Below are positions 25,608 through 34,206 of a stretch of 64,000 bases of DNA, one piece after another. The position numbers and the translations under genes are program-made. Source of the DNA: Mycobacterium heidelbergense (GTDB lineage: Bacteria > Actinomycetota > Actinomycetes > Mycobacteriales > Mycobacteriaceae); the NCBI RefSeq assembly GCF_010730745.1, contig NZ_AP022615.1:248001-312000 (forward strand), read 5' to 3'. Within the stretch, counting starts at the first letter, position 1; each line of letters opens with the position of its first letter. Below the pieces are notes generated by a model. That model saw only the letters and a list, made by a program, of their open reading frames with translations. It had not been told where the DNA came from and did no database searches.

Positions 25608-26510
25608 TCACCGGAGCACCGACGCCGCGCGCATGTCGGCGGCCAACGCGTCGACCTGCTCGGGCGTCGCCGGCATCTGCGGCAGCCGGGGATCACCGAC
25701 GTCGATGCCCTGCAGGCGCAGGCCCGCCTTGGACATCGTCACCCCGCCCAGGCGGGCCATCGCGTTGCACAGCGGGGCGAGGTTGACGTTGATCTTGCGC
25801 GCGGTGGAGACGTCCCCGGAGCCGAAGGCGGACAACAACTCTCGCAGCTGACCCGCGGCGGCGTGGGCGATCACGCTGATGAAGCCGGTGGCGCCCATCG
25901 CCAGCCAGGGCAGGTTCAGCGCATCGTCGCCGGAGTAGTAGGCCAGCCCGGTCTCGGCGATGATCTGGCCGCCGCCGTGCAGGTCGCCCTTGGCGTCCTT
26001 GATGCCGACGATGTTCGGGTGGGCGGCCAGCGCGTGGATGGTCTCGGGCAGGATCGGGATCACCGAGCGCGGCGGGATGTCGTAGAGCAGCACCGGCAGC
26101 TCCGTGGCGTCGGCGACGGCGGTGAAGTGCGCGATCAGCCCGCTCTGCGGCGGCTTCGAGTAGTACGGCGTGACCACCAGGAGCCCGTGCGCGCCCTCGG
26201 CCGCGCAGGCCCTGGCCAGCCGGACGCTGTGGGCGGTGTCGTAGGTGCCCGCGCCGGCGACGACGCGGGCCCGGTCACCCACGGCCTCCAGCACGACGCG
26301 CAGCAGCTCGCGTTTCTCGTCGTCGGTGGTGGTCGGCGACTCGCCGGTGGTTCCCGACACCACCAGGCCGTCGCATCCCGCGTCCACCAGGTGGTTGGCC
26401 AGCCGCGCCGCGGCGGCCGTGTCCAGGGAGCCGTCGGCGCCGAACGGTGTCACCATCGCGGTCAGCAGGGTTCCCAACCGTGCGGGGGCGTCGAATCCGA
26501 CGGTGCTCAC
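25608..26510 (-). CDS. dapA: 4-hydroxy-tetrahydrodipicolinate synthase
   Basis: Condenses pyruvate with aspartate semialdehyde, the first committed step of DAP/lysine synthesis. The 300-aa TIM barrel has SGTTGESPTT (substrate-binding T-T pair), the YDIPPRS catalytic tyrosine region and the Schiff-base lysine in NIVGIKDAKGD. The GTG at 26510 follows TAACCT by 7 nt, so the mRNA is predicted leaderless. A family-B inverted repeat begins 41 nt upstream. The gene is followed at once by rnj. Confidence 0.97.
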   Translation of the reverse strand: MSTVGFDAPARLGTLLTAMVTPFGADGSLDTAAAARLANHLVDAGCDGLVVSGTTGESPTTTDDEKRELLRVVLEAVGDRARVVAGAGTYDTAHSVRLARACAAEGAHGLLVVTPYYSKPPQSGLIAHFTAVADATELPVLLYDIPPRSVIPILPETIHALAAHPNIVGIKDAKGDLHGGGQIIAETGLAYYSGDDALNLPWLAMGATGFISVIAHAAAGQLRELLSAFGSGDVSTARKINVNLAPLCNAMARLGGVTMSKAGLRLQGIDVGDPRLPQMPATPEQVDALAADMRAASVLR

Positions 26511-26550
26511 GACGTTCAGGTTACCTGGCGCCCCCAAGCCCCCTCACCAC

Positions 26551-26618
26551 CACCGCGAGCGTGCGTGTTTGTGCGGGGACACGCCGCGTGGGCTGTACAT
26601 CTGCGCACTCTCGCGGTG
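26551..26618. repeat. Inverted repeat, family B copy 1, upstream of dapA
   Basis: Arms 26551-26565 (CACCGCGAGCGTGCG) and 26604-26618 pair over 15 bp with one mismatch; the loop contains GTGTTTGT and GACACGCC. The same sequence family recurs at 43857-43914 upstream of dapB. It lies between thyX (stop 26655) and the dapA start, so it could end thyX transcripts or act on dapA. Confidence 0.6.
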
Positions 26619-26654
26619 GCGCGGGGCACGCCCGCGGGGCGCGCCTGGCGCGGG

Positions 26655-27416
26655 TCAGGCCTCGGTGGCCAGCGGGCTGGTCGCGACCTCGGTGCCGTCG
26701 GCCAGGGTGGACACCTCGAAGTCGGCGAACACCGCGGGCGCCACGCCGACGAGCTGGCGCAGGCACTCGATGGCCAGCCGCCGGATCTCCACGTCGGCGT
26801 GCTCGCTGGCCCGCATCGCGACGAAGTGCCGCCACGCGCGGTAGTTGCCGGTCACGACGATGCGGGTCTCCGTCGCGTTGGGCAGCACCGCCCGGGCGGC
26901 CTGCCGCGCCTGCTTGCGCCTCAACACCGCGCTGGGCTCACCGGCGAACTTGGCCTCCAGCCTGGCCAGCAGCTCGGTGTAGGTGGCGCGGCTGGCGTCG
27001 GCCGCCGCGACCAGGATCCGCCGCAGCTCGGGGTCGTCGTCCATGCCCGGCGGGATGACGACCCGCGAGTCCCCCTCCGGCACATAGCGTTGCGACAGCT
27101 GCGAGTAGGAAAAATGCCGATGCCGGATCAGCTCGTGCGTGCACGACCGCGAGATGCCGGTGATGTAGAACGACACGCTCGCGTGCTCGAGCACCGAGAA
27201 GTGCCCGACGTCGATGATGTGCTCGATATAGCCCGCGTTGGTGGCGGTCTTGGGGTTGGGCTTGGACCAGCTCTGATAGCAGGCCCGGCCGGCGAACTCG
27301 ACCAGCGCGGGGCCCCCGTCGGCGTCGGTGGTCCACGGCACGTCCGGCGGCGCCAGGAACTCGGTCCTGGCGATCAGTTGCACGCGCAGCGGCGCGGTCT
27401 CGGCCACGGCGCTCAC
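26655..27416 (-). CDS. thyX: Flavin-dependent thymidylate synthase
   Basis: Makes dTMP from dUMP using CH2-THF and FADH2, and is essential in M. tuberculosis. The 253-aa protein has the ThyX motif RHR-x7-S at 98-108 (RHRHFSYSQLS), GYIEHIIDVGHFSVLEH, and YRAWRHFVAMR near the C-terminus. The start is a GTG at 27416. The classical ThyA is also encoded in this window (33252-34052), so both routes exist. Confidence 0.96.
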   Translation of the reverse strand: MSAVAETAPLRVQLIARTEFLAPPDVPWTTDADGGPALVEFAGRACYQSWSKPNPKTATNAGYIEHIIDVGHFSVLEHASVSFYITGISRSCTHELIRHRHFSYSQLSQRYVPEGDSRVVIPPGMDDDPELRRILVAAADASRATYTELLARLEAKFAGEPSAVLRRKQARQAARAVLPNATETRIVVTGNYRAWRHFVAMRASEHADVEIRRLAIECLRQLVGVAPAVFADFEVSTLADGTEVATSPLATEA

Positions 27417-27447
27417 CTTAGCCCCGGCGACGGCGCGCGGCGTGCCA

Positions 27448-27846
27448 TCAGACGAGTTCGGCCCGGCAGGCCAGCCCCGGTGCGCGGCTAAGGCGCGTGT
27501 CCGCGGTCAGCAGTGGAACGTCAAGGTGACTGGCCAGGGCCACATAGAGCGCGTCGTAGAAACTGAAGTTGTGCCGCAGGCTCCACGCTCGTCGGGCGAG
27601 CGCTCCCACGTGTGGATAGCGATCGTCGATGAGCAAGCCGGCGACGCGCAGCGCGGTATCGGCTTCCCTGGTGCCGATATGTCCTGCCTGCTCGTGGCGG
27701 CGCAGCACGTTGCCGACCTCAGCGTCGATCAAATGCGGTGCGTGCCGCCGCATTTCGGGCAACCGTGCCCGGAGTGCATCGGCGGCGTCAGTCTTGCCGA
27801 CCAAGGCCAGCACGAGGGCGGACGCATCGATAACGTAGTCGCTCAC
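27448..27846 (-). CDS. vapC: VapC-family PIN-domain toxin (VapC21-like)
   Basis: A 132-aa PIN-domain endoribonuclease toxin. The four acidic residues typical of the active site are D7 (YVIDAS), E43 (DAEVGN), D98 (FYDALY) and D116 (LTADTR), so it looks intact. It is coupled to vapB by a GTGA overlap. In M. tuberculosis the corresponding position holds vapBC21 (Rv2757c-Rv2758c) next to hsdM/hsdS genes. The RNA target cannot be read from sequence. Confidence 0.93.
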   Translation of the reverse strand: MSDYVIDASALVLALVGKTDAADALRARLPEMRRHAPHLIDAEVGNVLRRHEQAGHIGTREADTALRVAGLLIDDRYPHVGALARRAWSLRHNFSFYDALYVALASHLDVPLLTADTRLSRAPGLACRAELV

Positions 27847-28079
27847 CGCCGGTCTGCGGCCAGATCCGCGAGGATGGATTCCGTCGTCGCCCCCGGTTTG
27901 GCGCTTTCCTCACGCGCGGCCTCCATGGCCGCCAACGCCTCTTCCGCAGTGGACCGGCTCGCGAAGTCGATCACCCAATCACGCATATAGGACTGGATGG
28001 AGCGCCCCGCGACGCGGGCGCGCTTACGGATCACCTCGTACGCATCTTCGGGGATTTCCCGGATCTGTATCGTCGCCAC
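27843..28079 (-). CDS. vapB: VapB-family antitoxin (VapB21-like)
   Basis: A 78-aa ribbon-helix-helix antitoxin. MATIQIREIPEDAYEVIRKR is the DNA-binding beta strand and first helix, and the C-terminal acidic/Ala-rich tail would wrap VapC. The GTG at 28079 lies 6 nt after TAAACT, which sits inside a cluster of TAGCGC half-sites (28081-28114), so autoregulation on a leaderless mRNA is likely. Confidence 0.92.
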   Translation of the reverse strand: MATIQIREIPEDAYEVIRKRARVAGRSIQSYMRDWVIDFASRSTAEEALAAMEAAREESAKPGATTESILADLAADRR

Positions 28080-28114
28080 TGCGCTAGTTTAGCGCTGTAG
28101 CGCTGGCATAGCGC
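28080..28114 (-). promoter_or_regulatory. VapB operator/promoter with four TAGCGC half-sites
   Basis: GCGCTA (28081-28086) and TAGCGC (28090-28095) form a perfect palindrome with 3-nt spacing, followed by TAGCGC at 28098-28103 and 28109-28114. The minus-strand -10 candidate TAAACT (28086-28091) sits inside the palindrome. This is the arrangement expected for VapBC conditional autorepression. Confidence 0.65.
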
Positions 28115-28240
28115 ACCAATTCCAACCTTCATCGGGTAGTCCGAAAGAGTTCACGGCGACGCTCACTCGTGAAGTCGATGCTGTCACTTTGCGTTCTGGA
28201 TCTTCGGGCGTCCCGAGCGCGGTTTTGGTGAAAGGCCGCG

Positions 28241-29290
28241 TTATATACGGACCTTGCCCGACGTGAGCGGCGGGATCAGGGCGTCGCGGAGCGCGGACAA
28301 CCGCGCGCTTTCTTCCCGCCGCGCGTGGCACAGGGCACCCAGGCCGGTGATGGTCCGCGCCGCCGCCGGGGCCAGACGCCGGACGTCGCGCACCCGGACC
28401 TCGAGGAGGTCCCGCGGCCGGATCCGCTGATGACTGCCCGAGGTCCCGCCGGCCCGCTGCCGCAAGGTCGCTGCGACATCGGGCTGCCGCAGCGCCGACC
28501 ACAGCGCCGACGTGTCGACGCCGACGGGCGCGAGCACGACGAATTCCGTGCTGGCCAACGCCATGTGCGACGGCAGGGCCACCACGTTCCAGATCCGCGG
28601 GATTCTGGGATTCAGCTTCGCGACCAGGACGCACGGCCGCGACAACAGGAACTTGCCGCTCCGCACGGATCCGGCGGCGACCGGCCGGGGCCTGGCCCCG
28701 TCGTCGAACGCCGGAAGGCTGAAGTGCGCGACGACGTCGTCGAATTGGTCCGGGCTAACAAATGCCGCCGACCGGCTCGCCAGGCTGGACAGCGGCGCGT
28801 ACTCGGCGACCGACTCGGCGATGGCGACCATCAGGCTCTCGGCGGCCGCGATCACGCGGTCGTTGGCGGCGATCTTGTCGTCGAGGGCGCCGAGCACCTC
28901 GGCGATCCGCACCCGTTCGGGCGCCGCGACGGCGCGAACCGAAATGTCGCGGAGAATCCTCTGATTGAGCAGGGGCTGCCCGGATCCGGCGCGGTGATCG
29001 CCCAGCCCGCAGGTGTGCAGCGCGTAGTACCAATATCGCGTCTCGCGCGGATCCTTGGCCCGGCACACCAGTGCGTTCTCGGTGACCCACACGTCGGAAT
29101 CGCAATACCGCACGCTGCCGCAATACGATCCGACGCGGCCGAGGACGATGAGAGGCCCGCTCGCGTTGCGCTCCGCCGCATACCCGATTGCGCCATTGGC
29201 GCCGTAGACGCGAAAGCGCCCGCCCGACGCCCGGTGCGGCGGGCTGGTTCCGCTGCTGAAGTCCAGGTACTCGCCCAGCCGTGCCTTCAC
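28241..29290 (-). CDS. hsdS: Type I restriction-modification specificity subunit HsdS
   Basis: A 349-aa DNA-recognition subunit with two target-recognition domains. The first TRD is about 5-150 (GRFRVYGANGAIGY; LIVLGRVGSYCGSV), followed by the central helix (LGALDDKIAANDRVI). The second TRD is about 190-300 and ends with RLSALRDALIPPLTSGKV, the second conserved helix. The GTG at 29290 overlaps the hsdM stop (GTGA). It determines which half-sites HsdM methylates; the target is not predictable here. No second hsdS fragment is seen. Confidence 0.92.
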   Translation of the reverse strand: MKARLGEYLDFSSGTSPPHRASGGRFRVYGANGAIGYAAERNASGPLIVLGRVGSYCGSVRYCDSDVWVTENALVCRAKDPRETRYWYYALHTCGLGDHRAGSGQPLLNQRILRDISVRAVAAPERVRIAEVLGALDDKIAANDRVIAAAESLMVAIAESVAEYAPLSSLASRSAAFVSPDQFDDVVAHFSLPAFDDGARPRPVAAGSVRSGKFLLSRPCVLVAKLNPRIPRIWNVVALPSHMALASTEFVVLAPVGVDTSALWSALRQPDVAATLRQRAGGTSGSHQRIRPRDLLEVRVRDVRRLAPAAARTITGLGALCHARREESARLSALRDALIPPLTSGKVRI

Positions 29291-30687
29291 CGCAGGCGCT
29301 CCACCTGCTCGCGCACCACTGCGTCCAGTCGCGCGGATTCGTCCAGGGCCGCCAGCAGGTCCTTGGTCAACCGGGCGATCCTCTCGTCGACCGGTTCCCC
29401 GTCGTCGGCGGCGGCGGGCGCGCCCACGTACCGCCCCGGGGTCAGCGTGTAACCTGCGGCCCTGATGTCGTCCAGCGTGGCGGACGTGCAGAACCCCGGA
29501 ACATCTTGGTAGGTCAGGCCTTTGGCGGCGGACGACTCCGATCCGCACCACGCGTGATAGGTGTCGCCGATGCGGATGACCTCCTCGCTCGTCAGCGCGC
29601 GCTCCGCGCGGCCCGCCAGGTATCCCAGCCCGCGGGCGTCGATGAACAGCACCTGCCGCGACCGGTGCCCCTTGTCCCTCGCGAAGAACCACAGGCACAC
29701 CGGGATCGACGTGCTGCGAAACAGCTGTCCGGGCAGCGCGACCATGCACGACACCAGGTCGGCCTCCACGATCCGCGCCCGAATGTCGCCTTCCCCCAGC
29801 GTATTCGACGACATCGATCCGTTGGCCATCACCACGCCGGCCTTGCCGCCCAGGGCCAGCTTGGACAGGATGTGCTGAATCCAGGCGAAGTTCGCGTTGG
29901 TGGCCGGCGGAACGCCGAAGCGCCAGCGCGGGTCTCGTTCGTCGCGGGCCCAATCCTTGATGTTGAACGGCGGATTGGCCATCACGTAGTCCATCTGCAC
30001 GCCGGCGTGCTGGTCGCCGGCGAACGTGTCGCCCCACCGCGCGCCCAGGCCCGCGCCGTCAATGCCGTGCACGGCGAGGTTCATCTTCGCCATCCGCCAG
30101 GTCTGCTCGACGCTCTCCTGGCCGTAGACCGCGACCTTGGCCGGGTCGCCCTCGCGCTCGGCGACGAACTGCTCGGTCCGGATGAACATTCCGCCCGAAC
30201 CGCAGCACGGGTCGTACACCCGCCCGCTCGACGGTTCGAGGACCTCGACGATCACCCGCACGACGCTGGGCGGGGTGAAGAATTCGCCGCCCCGCCGCCC
30301 CTCCGCGCGGGCGAAATTGCCCAGGAAGTACTCGTACACCTCGCCCATCAGGTCGCGCGCGCGACGGCCGTCCCGCCCGAATCGCGCGCCGTCGAGCAGC
30401 TCTATGAGCTCGCCAAGCCGGCGCCGGTCCAGGTTTTCGTACAGCCGCGGCAGCATCCCGGCCAGCGCGGGGTTGGCCGCCATCACGGCGCCCATCGCGT
30501 CGTCGACGAGCCGGCCGATGTTCGAGGCTTTTGCGTTGTCCGCCAAAGGTTTCCAGTGCTTCTCGGAGACGTGCTTGAGGAACACCAGCCCCAGGATCAC
30601 GTCCTTGTATTGGCTCGCCGACAGCGAACCACGCAGCTTCTCGGCCGCCTTCCACAGCGTCGCCTTGAGCTCCTGGGACGCGGTCAT
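29287..30687 (-). CDS. hsdM: Type I adenine DNA methyltransferase subunit HsdM
   Basis: A 466-aa N6-adenine methyltransferase. It has an N-terminal HsdM helical domain (ASQYKDVILGLVFLKHVSEK), the SAM motif DPCCGSGGMF (159-168) and the catalytic NPPF (238-241). The ATG at 30687 overlaps the upstream YcaQ-like stop (ATGA), so glycosylase, methylase and specificity subunits form a coupled operon. No hsdR is present in the window. In M. tuberculosis HsdM is likewise described as a restriction-less epigenetic methylase. Confidence 0.94.
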   Translation of the reverse strand: MTASQELKATLWKAAEKLRGSLSASQYKDVILGLVFLKHVSEKHWKPLADNAKASNIGRLVDDAMGAVMAANPALAGMLPRLYENLDRRRLGELIELLDGARFGRDGRRARDLMGEVYEYFLGNFARAEGRRGGEFFTPPSVVRVIVEVLEPSSGRVYDPCCGSGGMFIRTEQFVAEREGDPAKVAVYGQESVEQTWRMAKMNLAVHGIDGAGLGARWGDTFAGDQHAGVQMDYVMANPPFNIKDWARDERDPRWRFGVPPATNANFAWIQHILSKLALGGKAGVVMANGSMSSNTLGEGDIRARIVEADLVSCMVALPGQLFRSTSIPVCLWFFARDKGHRSRQVLFIDARGLGYLAGRAERALTSEEVIRIGDTYHAWCGSESSAAKGLTYQDVPGFCTSATLDDIRAAGYTLTPGRYVGAPAAADDGEPVDERIARLTKDLLAALDESARLDAVVREQVERLR

Positions 30688-31922
30688 CGGCCGGCCCGCT
30701 TGGCGGCCGCGCGCAGGTCGGCGGCCAGATCGCCCCGGCCGGACACGCTGACCCCGCCCAGGCCCAGCCACGACGCCATGGACTCCAGCTCGCCGGCCAG
30801 CGCCGCGGCCACGCGCACTTTCGGCTGGTCCGGCTCCCCGAACGCGCCGACCACCCGCAGCGAGTCGGACGCCCGGTCGGCCTTGAGGTCGACCCGCGCG
30901 ACCAGCTCGCCGTTTAGCAGCAGCGGCCACACGTAGTAGCCGTACTGCCGCTTGGCCGCGGGGGTATAGATCTCGATGCGGTAATGAAAGCCGAACAGCC
31001 GCTCGACGCGGGGCCGGAAGAAGATCAGCGGGTCGAACGGGCACAGCAGCGCCGTGCCGCGGTCCCGGCGCGGCACCGTCCGGCCGGCCCGCAGGTACGC
31101 CGGCGCGGACCACCCGTCGACGTCGACCCGCTCGATCTCCCCGCCGGCCAGCAGGTCGGCGAGGGCCGGCTTGACCTGCCGGGCCGACAGCCGGAAGTAG
31201 TCGCGGAGGTCGGCCTCGGTGCCCACGCCCAGCGCGCCGGCGGCCCGCAGCGTGAGCTCGCGGACGGCCTCGTCGTCGTCGACCTCGCGGGCCAGCACGC
31301 GCGGCGGCAGCACCCTTTCCACCAGGTCGTAGTGGCGGGCGAAGCCCACCCGAGTGGCGGTGGTGAGCACGCCGGAGGCGAACAGCGCCTCCGCGACCCA
31401 CTTGGTGTCGCTGCGGCTGCCCCACCAGCTTCCCCTCGGCCCGCGCGGCTCGGCGGCCAGGTGCGCCTCGATCTGCCCGGCGGTGCTGGGCCCGAGTTCG
31501 GCGACGGCGGCGACGATCTTGTCGGCGAGCTGCGGGTTGGCCCTGACGATGTGGGTGCCCCAGCGGCCGTGGGTGTACTGGCGCATCCGCCAGCGCAGCA
31601 GCGGCCAGTCGTCGACGGCCATCAGCGCGGCCTCGTGCGCCCAGTACTCGACCAGCAGCCGAGACGAGCGCGCCGAATGCGACCAGGCGGCGCGGTCCAG
31701 CACGTCGCGGTCGTAGGGACCGAGCCGGCTGAACACCGGCGCGTAGTGGGCGCGCACCGCCACCGACACCGAATCCAATTGCAGCACTTGGATTCTCGAG
31801 ATCAGGCTCTTCAGGTGCGCGCGGGTGATCGGGCCGCCGGGCCGCGGCTCGCTAAACCCTTGTGCCGCAACGGCTAAGCGCCGGGCCTGGGCGGCGGTCA
31901 ACGTGCGGCTGCGGATCGACAC
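30684..31922 (-). CDS. YcaQ/AlkX-type winged-helix DNA glycosylase (HTH_42 family)
   Basis: A 412-aa protein of the HTH_42/YcaQ superfamily, whose characterised members unhook interstrand crosslinks or excise bulky N7 adducts. The catalytic Gln-x-Asp motif of the YcaQ branch is visible as QLD at 48-50 (VLQLDSVSVAVRAHY). Tandem winged helices follow, with the late FDPLIFFRPRVERLFGFHYR block typical of the family. The GTG at 31922 follows TATTCT by 6 nt (leaderless). Its ATGA overlap with hsdM is unusual. The glycosylase assignment is by motif and family knowledge. Confidence 0.85.
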   Translation of the reverse strand: MSIRSRTLTAAQARRLAVAAQGFSEPRPGGPITRAHLKSLISRIQVLQLDSVSVAVRAHYAPVFSRLGPYDRDVLDRAAWSHSARSSRLLVEYWAHEAALMAVDDWPLLRWRMRQYTHGRWGTHIVRANPQLADKIVAAVAELGPSTAGQIEAHLAAEPRGPRGSWWGSRSDTKWVAEALFASGVLTTATRVGFARHYDLVERVLPPRVLAREVDDDEAVRELTLRAAGALGVGTEADLRDYFRLSARQVKPALADLLAGGEIERVDVDGWSAPAYLRAGRTVPRRDRGTALLCPFDPLIFFRPRVERLFGFHYRIEIYTPAAKRQYGYYVWPLLLNGELVARVDLKADRASDSLRVVGAFGEPDQPKVRVAAALAGELESMASWLGLGGVSVSGRGDLAADLRAAAKRAGR

Positions 31923-31975
31923 GCGCCGAGAATACCGGTCGTTCGGCCGTTCGCCGCGGCAAGCCTACGGCGGGT

Positions 31976-32677
31976 TCACCCGGCGGTGATTTTCTCGTCC
32001 AGCGGCACCACGACGCTCGCCTCCGGCAGATCCTTCTGTTCCCGGTATGCCGACGCGAGGGCGTCCGGCACGGTTTCCAGGTCGCGGTGTACTTGCGCCA
32101 GTTGCTCGAGGATCTTGATCCGCTGCCGACTCGCCTCGTCGGCCGCCCGCCGCGCCTGCTCGCGGTAATGATCGGCCTCCCGTCGGGCCTCCCGCCACGC
32201 CTCGTCGATCGCCGATTGGGTTTCGGCGCGCATGCCGGCCAGTTCGGCGTCGAGCTTCTTTTTCGCGTCGGCATACTCGGCCTCCAGGGCCTCGCGCCGC
32301 GCGGCCAGGTCCGCCATCTGCTCTTCGTGCTCTCGCCGCGCGGCCCGCGCCTCGGCCTCGGCCGACGCGACCAGCGCCTCCGCCTCGGCCTGGGCCTCGG
32401 CCTGCATCTGGGAAACCTCGTCGACGGTGCGCCGCAGCATGTTCGCCATCCGCAGCTGCACCGCGTGGGGCGAGGGTGAGGTGTCGGTGAGGACGGCGAC
32501 CTCCTTACGCAGCGCCGCCGTCTCGTCGTCGGATTCCGTCAGCCGCGCCTCGAGGCTCTTGACGTCGTTGAGCAGCAGCTGCTGCTTGGCGGTCAGAGCC
32601 TCGATGGAGGCGTCGACCGCGGCCGGATCGTAGCCCCTGAACACGCGCGGGAACGTCTTTGCGGGTTCGGTGATCAC
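31976..32677 (-). CDS. DivIVA-like coiled-coil protein
   Basis: A 233-aa protein with a DivIVA-like N-terminus (FPRVFRGYDPAAVDASIEAL) followed by long Ala/Glu/Arg coiled coils to about residue 215. Relatives (Wag31, SepIVA) organise polar growth and division; this one is not Wag31. The GTG at 32677 is chosen because AAGGGGGG lies 8 nt upstream; the TTG at 32683 is too close to it. A role in growth or septation is inferred. Confidence 0.8.
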   Translation of the reverse strand: MITEPAKTFPRVFRGYDPAAVDASIEALTAKQQLLLNDVKSLEARLTESDDETAALRKEVAVLTDTSPSPHAVQLRMANMLRRTVDEVSQMQAEAQAEAEALVASAEAEARAARREHEEQMADLAARREALEAEYADAKKKLDAELAGMRAETQSAIDEAWREARREADHYREQARRAADEASRQRIKILEQLAQVHRDLETVPDALASAYREQKDLPEASVVVPLDEKITAG

Positions 32678-32758
32678 TGCCAATTCCCCCCTTCTGGAAC
32701 GCCCGATAGACCTGTGACCCCCCGAGTACCGAGTATGCCCTTCACGGGGCGGGGCCGC

Positions 32759-33235
32759 TTACGGCCGGCGGTAGCTGTGGAACCGGTAGCGCAGCCCCGA
32801 GCGGCTCACCTGCCACTCCCCCGTCGCGCCCAGCCACGCCTCGTCGAGCACCGGGGCCAGCGCGTCGTCGTCCTCGCGCGGCAGGTCGACGTCGACCTCG
32901 GTGACCTCGCAGCGGGTGGCCAGCGGCAGGGCCAGCAGGTAGATCTGCCCGCCGCCGATCACCCACGTCTCGGGTTCGGTCAGGGCCTGCTCGAGCGACC
33001 CGAGCACCTCCGCCCCGTCGGCCGGGTAGCCAGTCTGGCGGGACAGCACGACATTTCGGCGCCCGGGCAGCGGCCGAACGCTAGCCGGCAACGACTCCCA
33101 GGTCCGCCGGCCCATCACCACCGTGTGCCCCATCGTCACCTGTTTGAAGCGGGCCATGTCTTCGGGCACCCGCCACGGGATGTCGCCGCCGCGGCCGATC
33201 ACGCCGGACGTCGACTGAGCCCAGACCAGGCCCAC
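32759..33235 (-). CDS. dfrA: Dihydrofolate reductase
   Basis: NADPH-dependent reduction of dihydrofolate to THF. The 158-aa protein has VGLVWAQSTSGVIGRGGDIPW at the start (key VIGRGGDIPW), the catalytic Asp in IPWRVPEDM, VVMGRRTWESLP and WVIGGGQIY. The GTG at 33235 aligns with M. tuberculosis Rv2763c; a TTG at 33244 would add three residues. It lies directly downstream of thyA, whose reaction generates its substrate. Confidence 0.96.
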   Translation of the reverse strand: MGLVWAQSTSGVIGRGGDIPWRVPEDMARFKQVTMGHTVVMGRRTWESLPASVRPLPGRRNVVLSRQTGYPADGAEVLGSLEQALTEPETWVIGGGQIYLLALPLATRCEVTEVDVDLPREDDDALAPVLDEAWLGATGEWQVSRSGLRYRFHSYRRP

Positions 33236-33251
33236 GCTGCTCAAGAGCGCG

Positions 33252-34052
33252 TCATACAGCGACGGGGGCTTTGATCGCCGGGTGCGGGTCGTAGTTCTTC
33301 ACGACGACGTCGTCGTAGGTGTAGTCGAAGATCGAATCCCTATGGGCCAGAAACAGTTCCGGATATGGGCGCGGCTCACGGCTCAGCTGCAGCCGCACCT
33401 GCTCGACGTGGTTGTCGTAGATGTGGCAGTCGCCACCCGTCCAGACGAACTCGCCGACGCCCAGACCGGCCTGGGCGGCCATCATGTGGGTGAGCAGCGC
33501 GTAGCTGGCGATGTTGAACGGCACGCCGAGGAACAGGTCGGCGCTGCGCTGGTAGAGCTGGCAGCTCAGCCGCCCGTCGGCCACGTAGAACTGGAAGAAC
33601 GCGTGGCACGGTGGCAGCGCCATCCGCGGGATGTCGCCGACGTTCCACGCCGATACGATGATGCGCCGGGAGTTCGGGTCGGTGCGCAGCAGATCCAGCG
33701 CGGCGCTGATCTGGTCGACGTGCTCGCCCGACGGGGTGGGCCAGGACCGCCACTGTACGCCGTAGACCGGACCGAGATCGCCTGTGTCGCTTGCCCATTC
33801 GTCCCAGATGGTGACGCCGTGCTCGCGCAGCCAGGCGACGTTGGAGTCGCCGCGCAGGAACCACAGCAGCTCGTAGACCACCGACTTGAAATGCACCTTC
33901 TTGGTGGTGAGCAGCGGGAAGCCGGCCGACAGGTCGTAGCGGATCTGCCGGCCGAACAGGCTGCGGGTGCCGGTGCCGGTGCGGTCGGATTTGGCCGCGC
34001 CCGCCTCGAGCACCAGGCGCAGCAGGTCCTCGTAGGGTGTCGCGATCGGCAC
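33252..34052 (-). CDS. thyA: Thymidylate synthase ThyA
   Basis: Folate-dependent dTMP synthesis, producing dihydrofolate for DfrA. The 266-aa protein has the nucleophile C149 in ALPPCHAFFQFYV, the dUMP-binding R129/R130 pair (PNSRRIIVSAWN), QRSADLFLGVPFN and HIYDNH. The GTG at 34052 lies 6 nt after TAAGCT, so a leaderless mRNA is predicted. thyA-dfrA is a conserved operon, here 16 nt apart. Confidence 0.97.
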   Translation of the reverse strand: MPIATPYEDLLRLVLEAGAAKSDRTGTGTRSLFGRQIRYDLSAGFPLLTTKKVHFKSVVYELLWFLRGDSNVAWLREHGVTIWDEWASDTGDLGPVYGVQWRSWPTPSGEHVDQISAALDLLRTDPNSRRIIVSAWNVGDIPRMALPPCHAFFQFYVADGRLSCQLYQRSADLFLGVPFNIASYALLTHMMAAQAGLGVGEFVWTGGDCHIYDNHVEQVRLQLSREPRPYPELFLAHRDSIFDYTYDDVVVKNYDPHPAIKAPVAV

Positions 34053-34068
34053 GCGGCCAGCTTAGCGG

Positions 34069-34173
34069 CGATCGCAAGCGCGGCGAAGCCGGGCGCGGCG
34101 GGTCGCCGCCAAAAAATCCGGCCGCGATCGCAAGCGCGGCGAAGCCGGGCACGGCGGGTCGCCGCCAAAAAAT
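34069..34173. repeat. Tandem direct repeat, period 56 bp
   Basis: Two 49-bp copies, 34069-34117 and 34125-34173, differ at one base (34094 versus 34150). Each ends in GTCGCCGCCAAAAAAT. The repeat fills the gap between the thyA promoter and the divergent dienelactone hydrolase. GCGATCGCAAGCGCGG-type sequence is a common intergenic motif in mycobacteria (memory). Confidence 0.8.
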
Positions 34174-34206
34174 TCACCTCCGGGCCCCAGGAGTACAACG
34201 GAGGCC

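Noticed and set aside
28089..28634. Minus-strand frame whose last ~48 codons lie between hsdS and vapB
   Set aside because: The tail looks protein-like, but it has no start of its own and ends inside the vapB operator; too weak to call.
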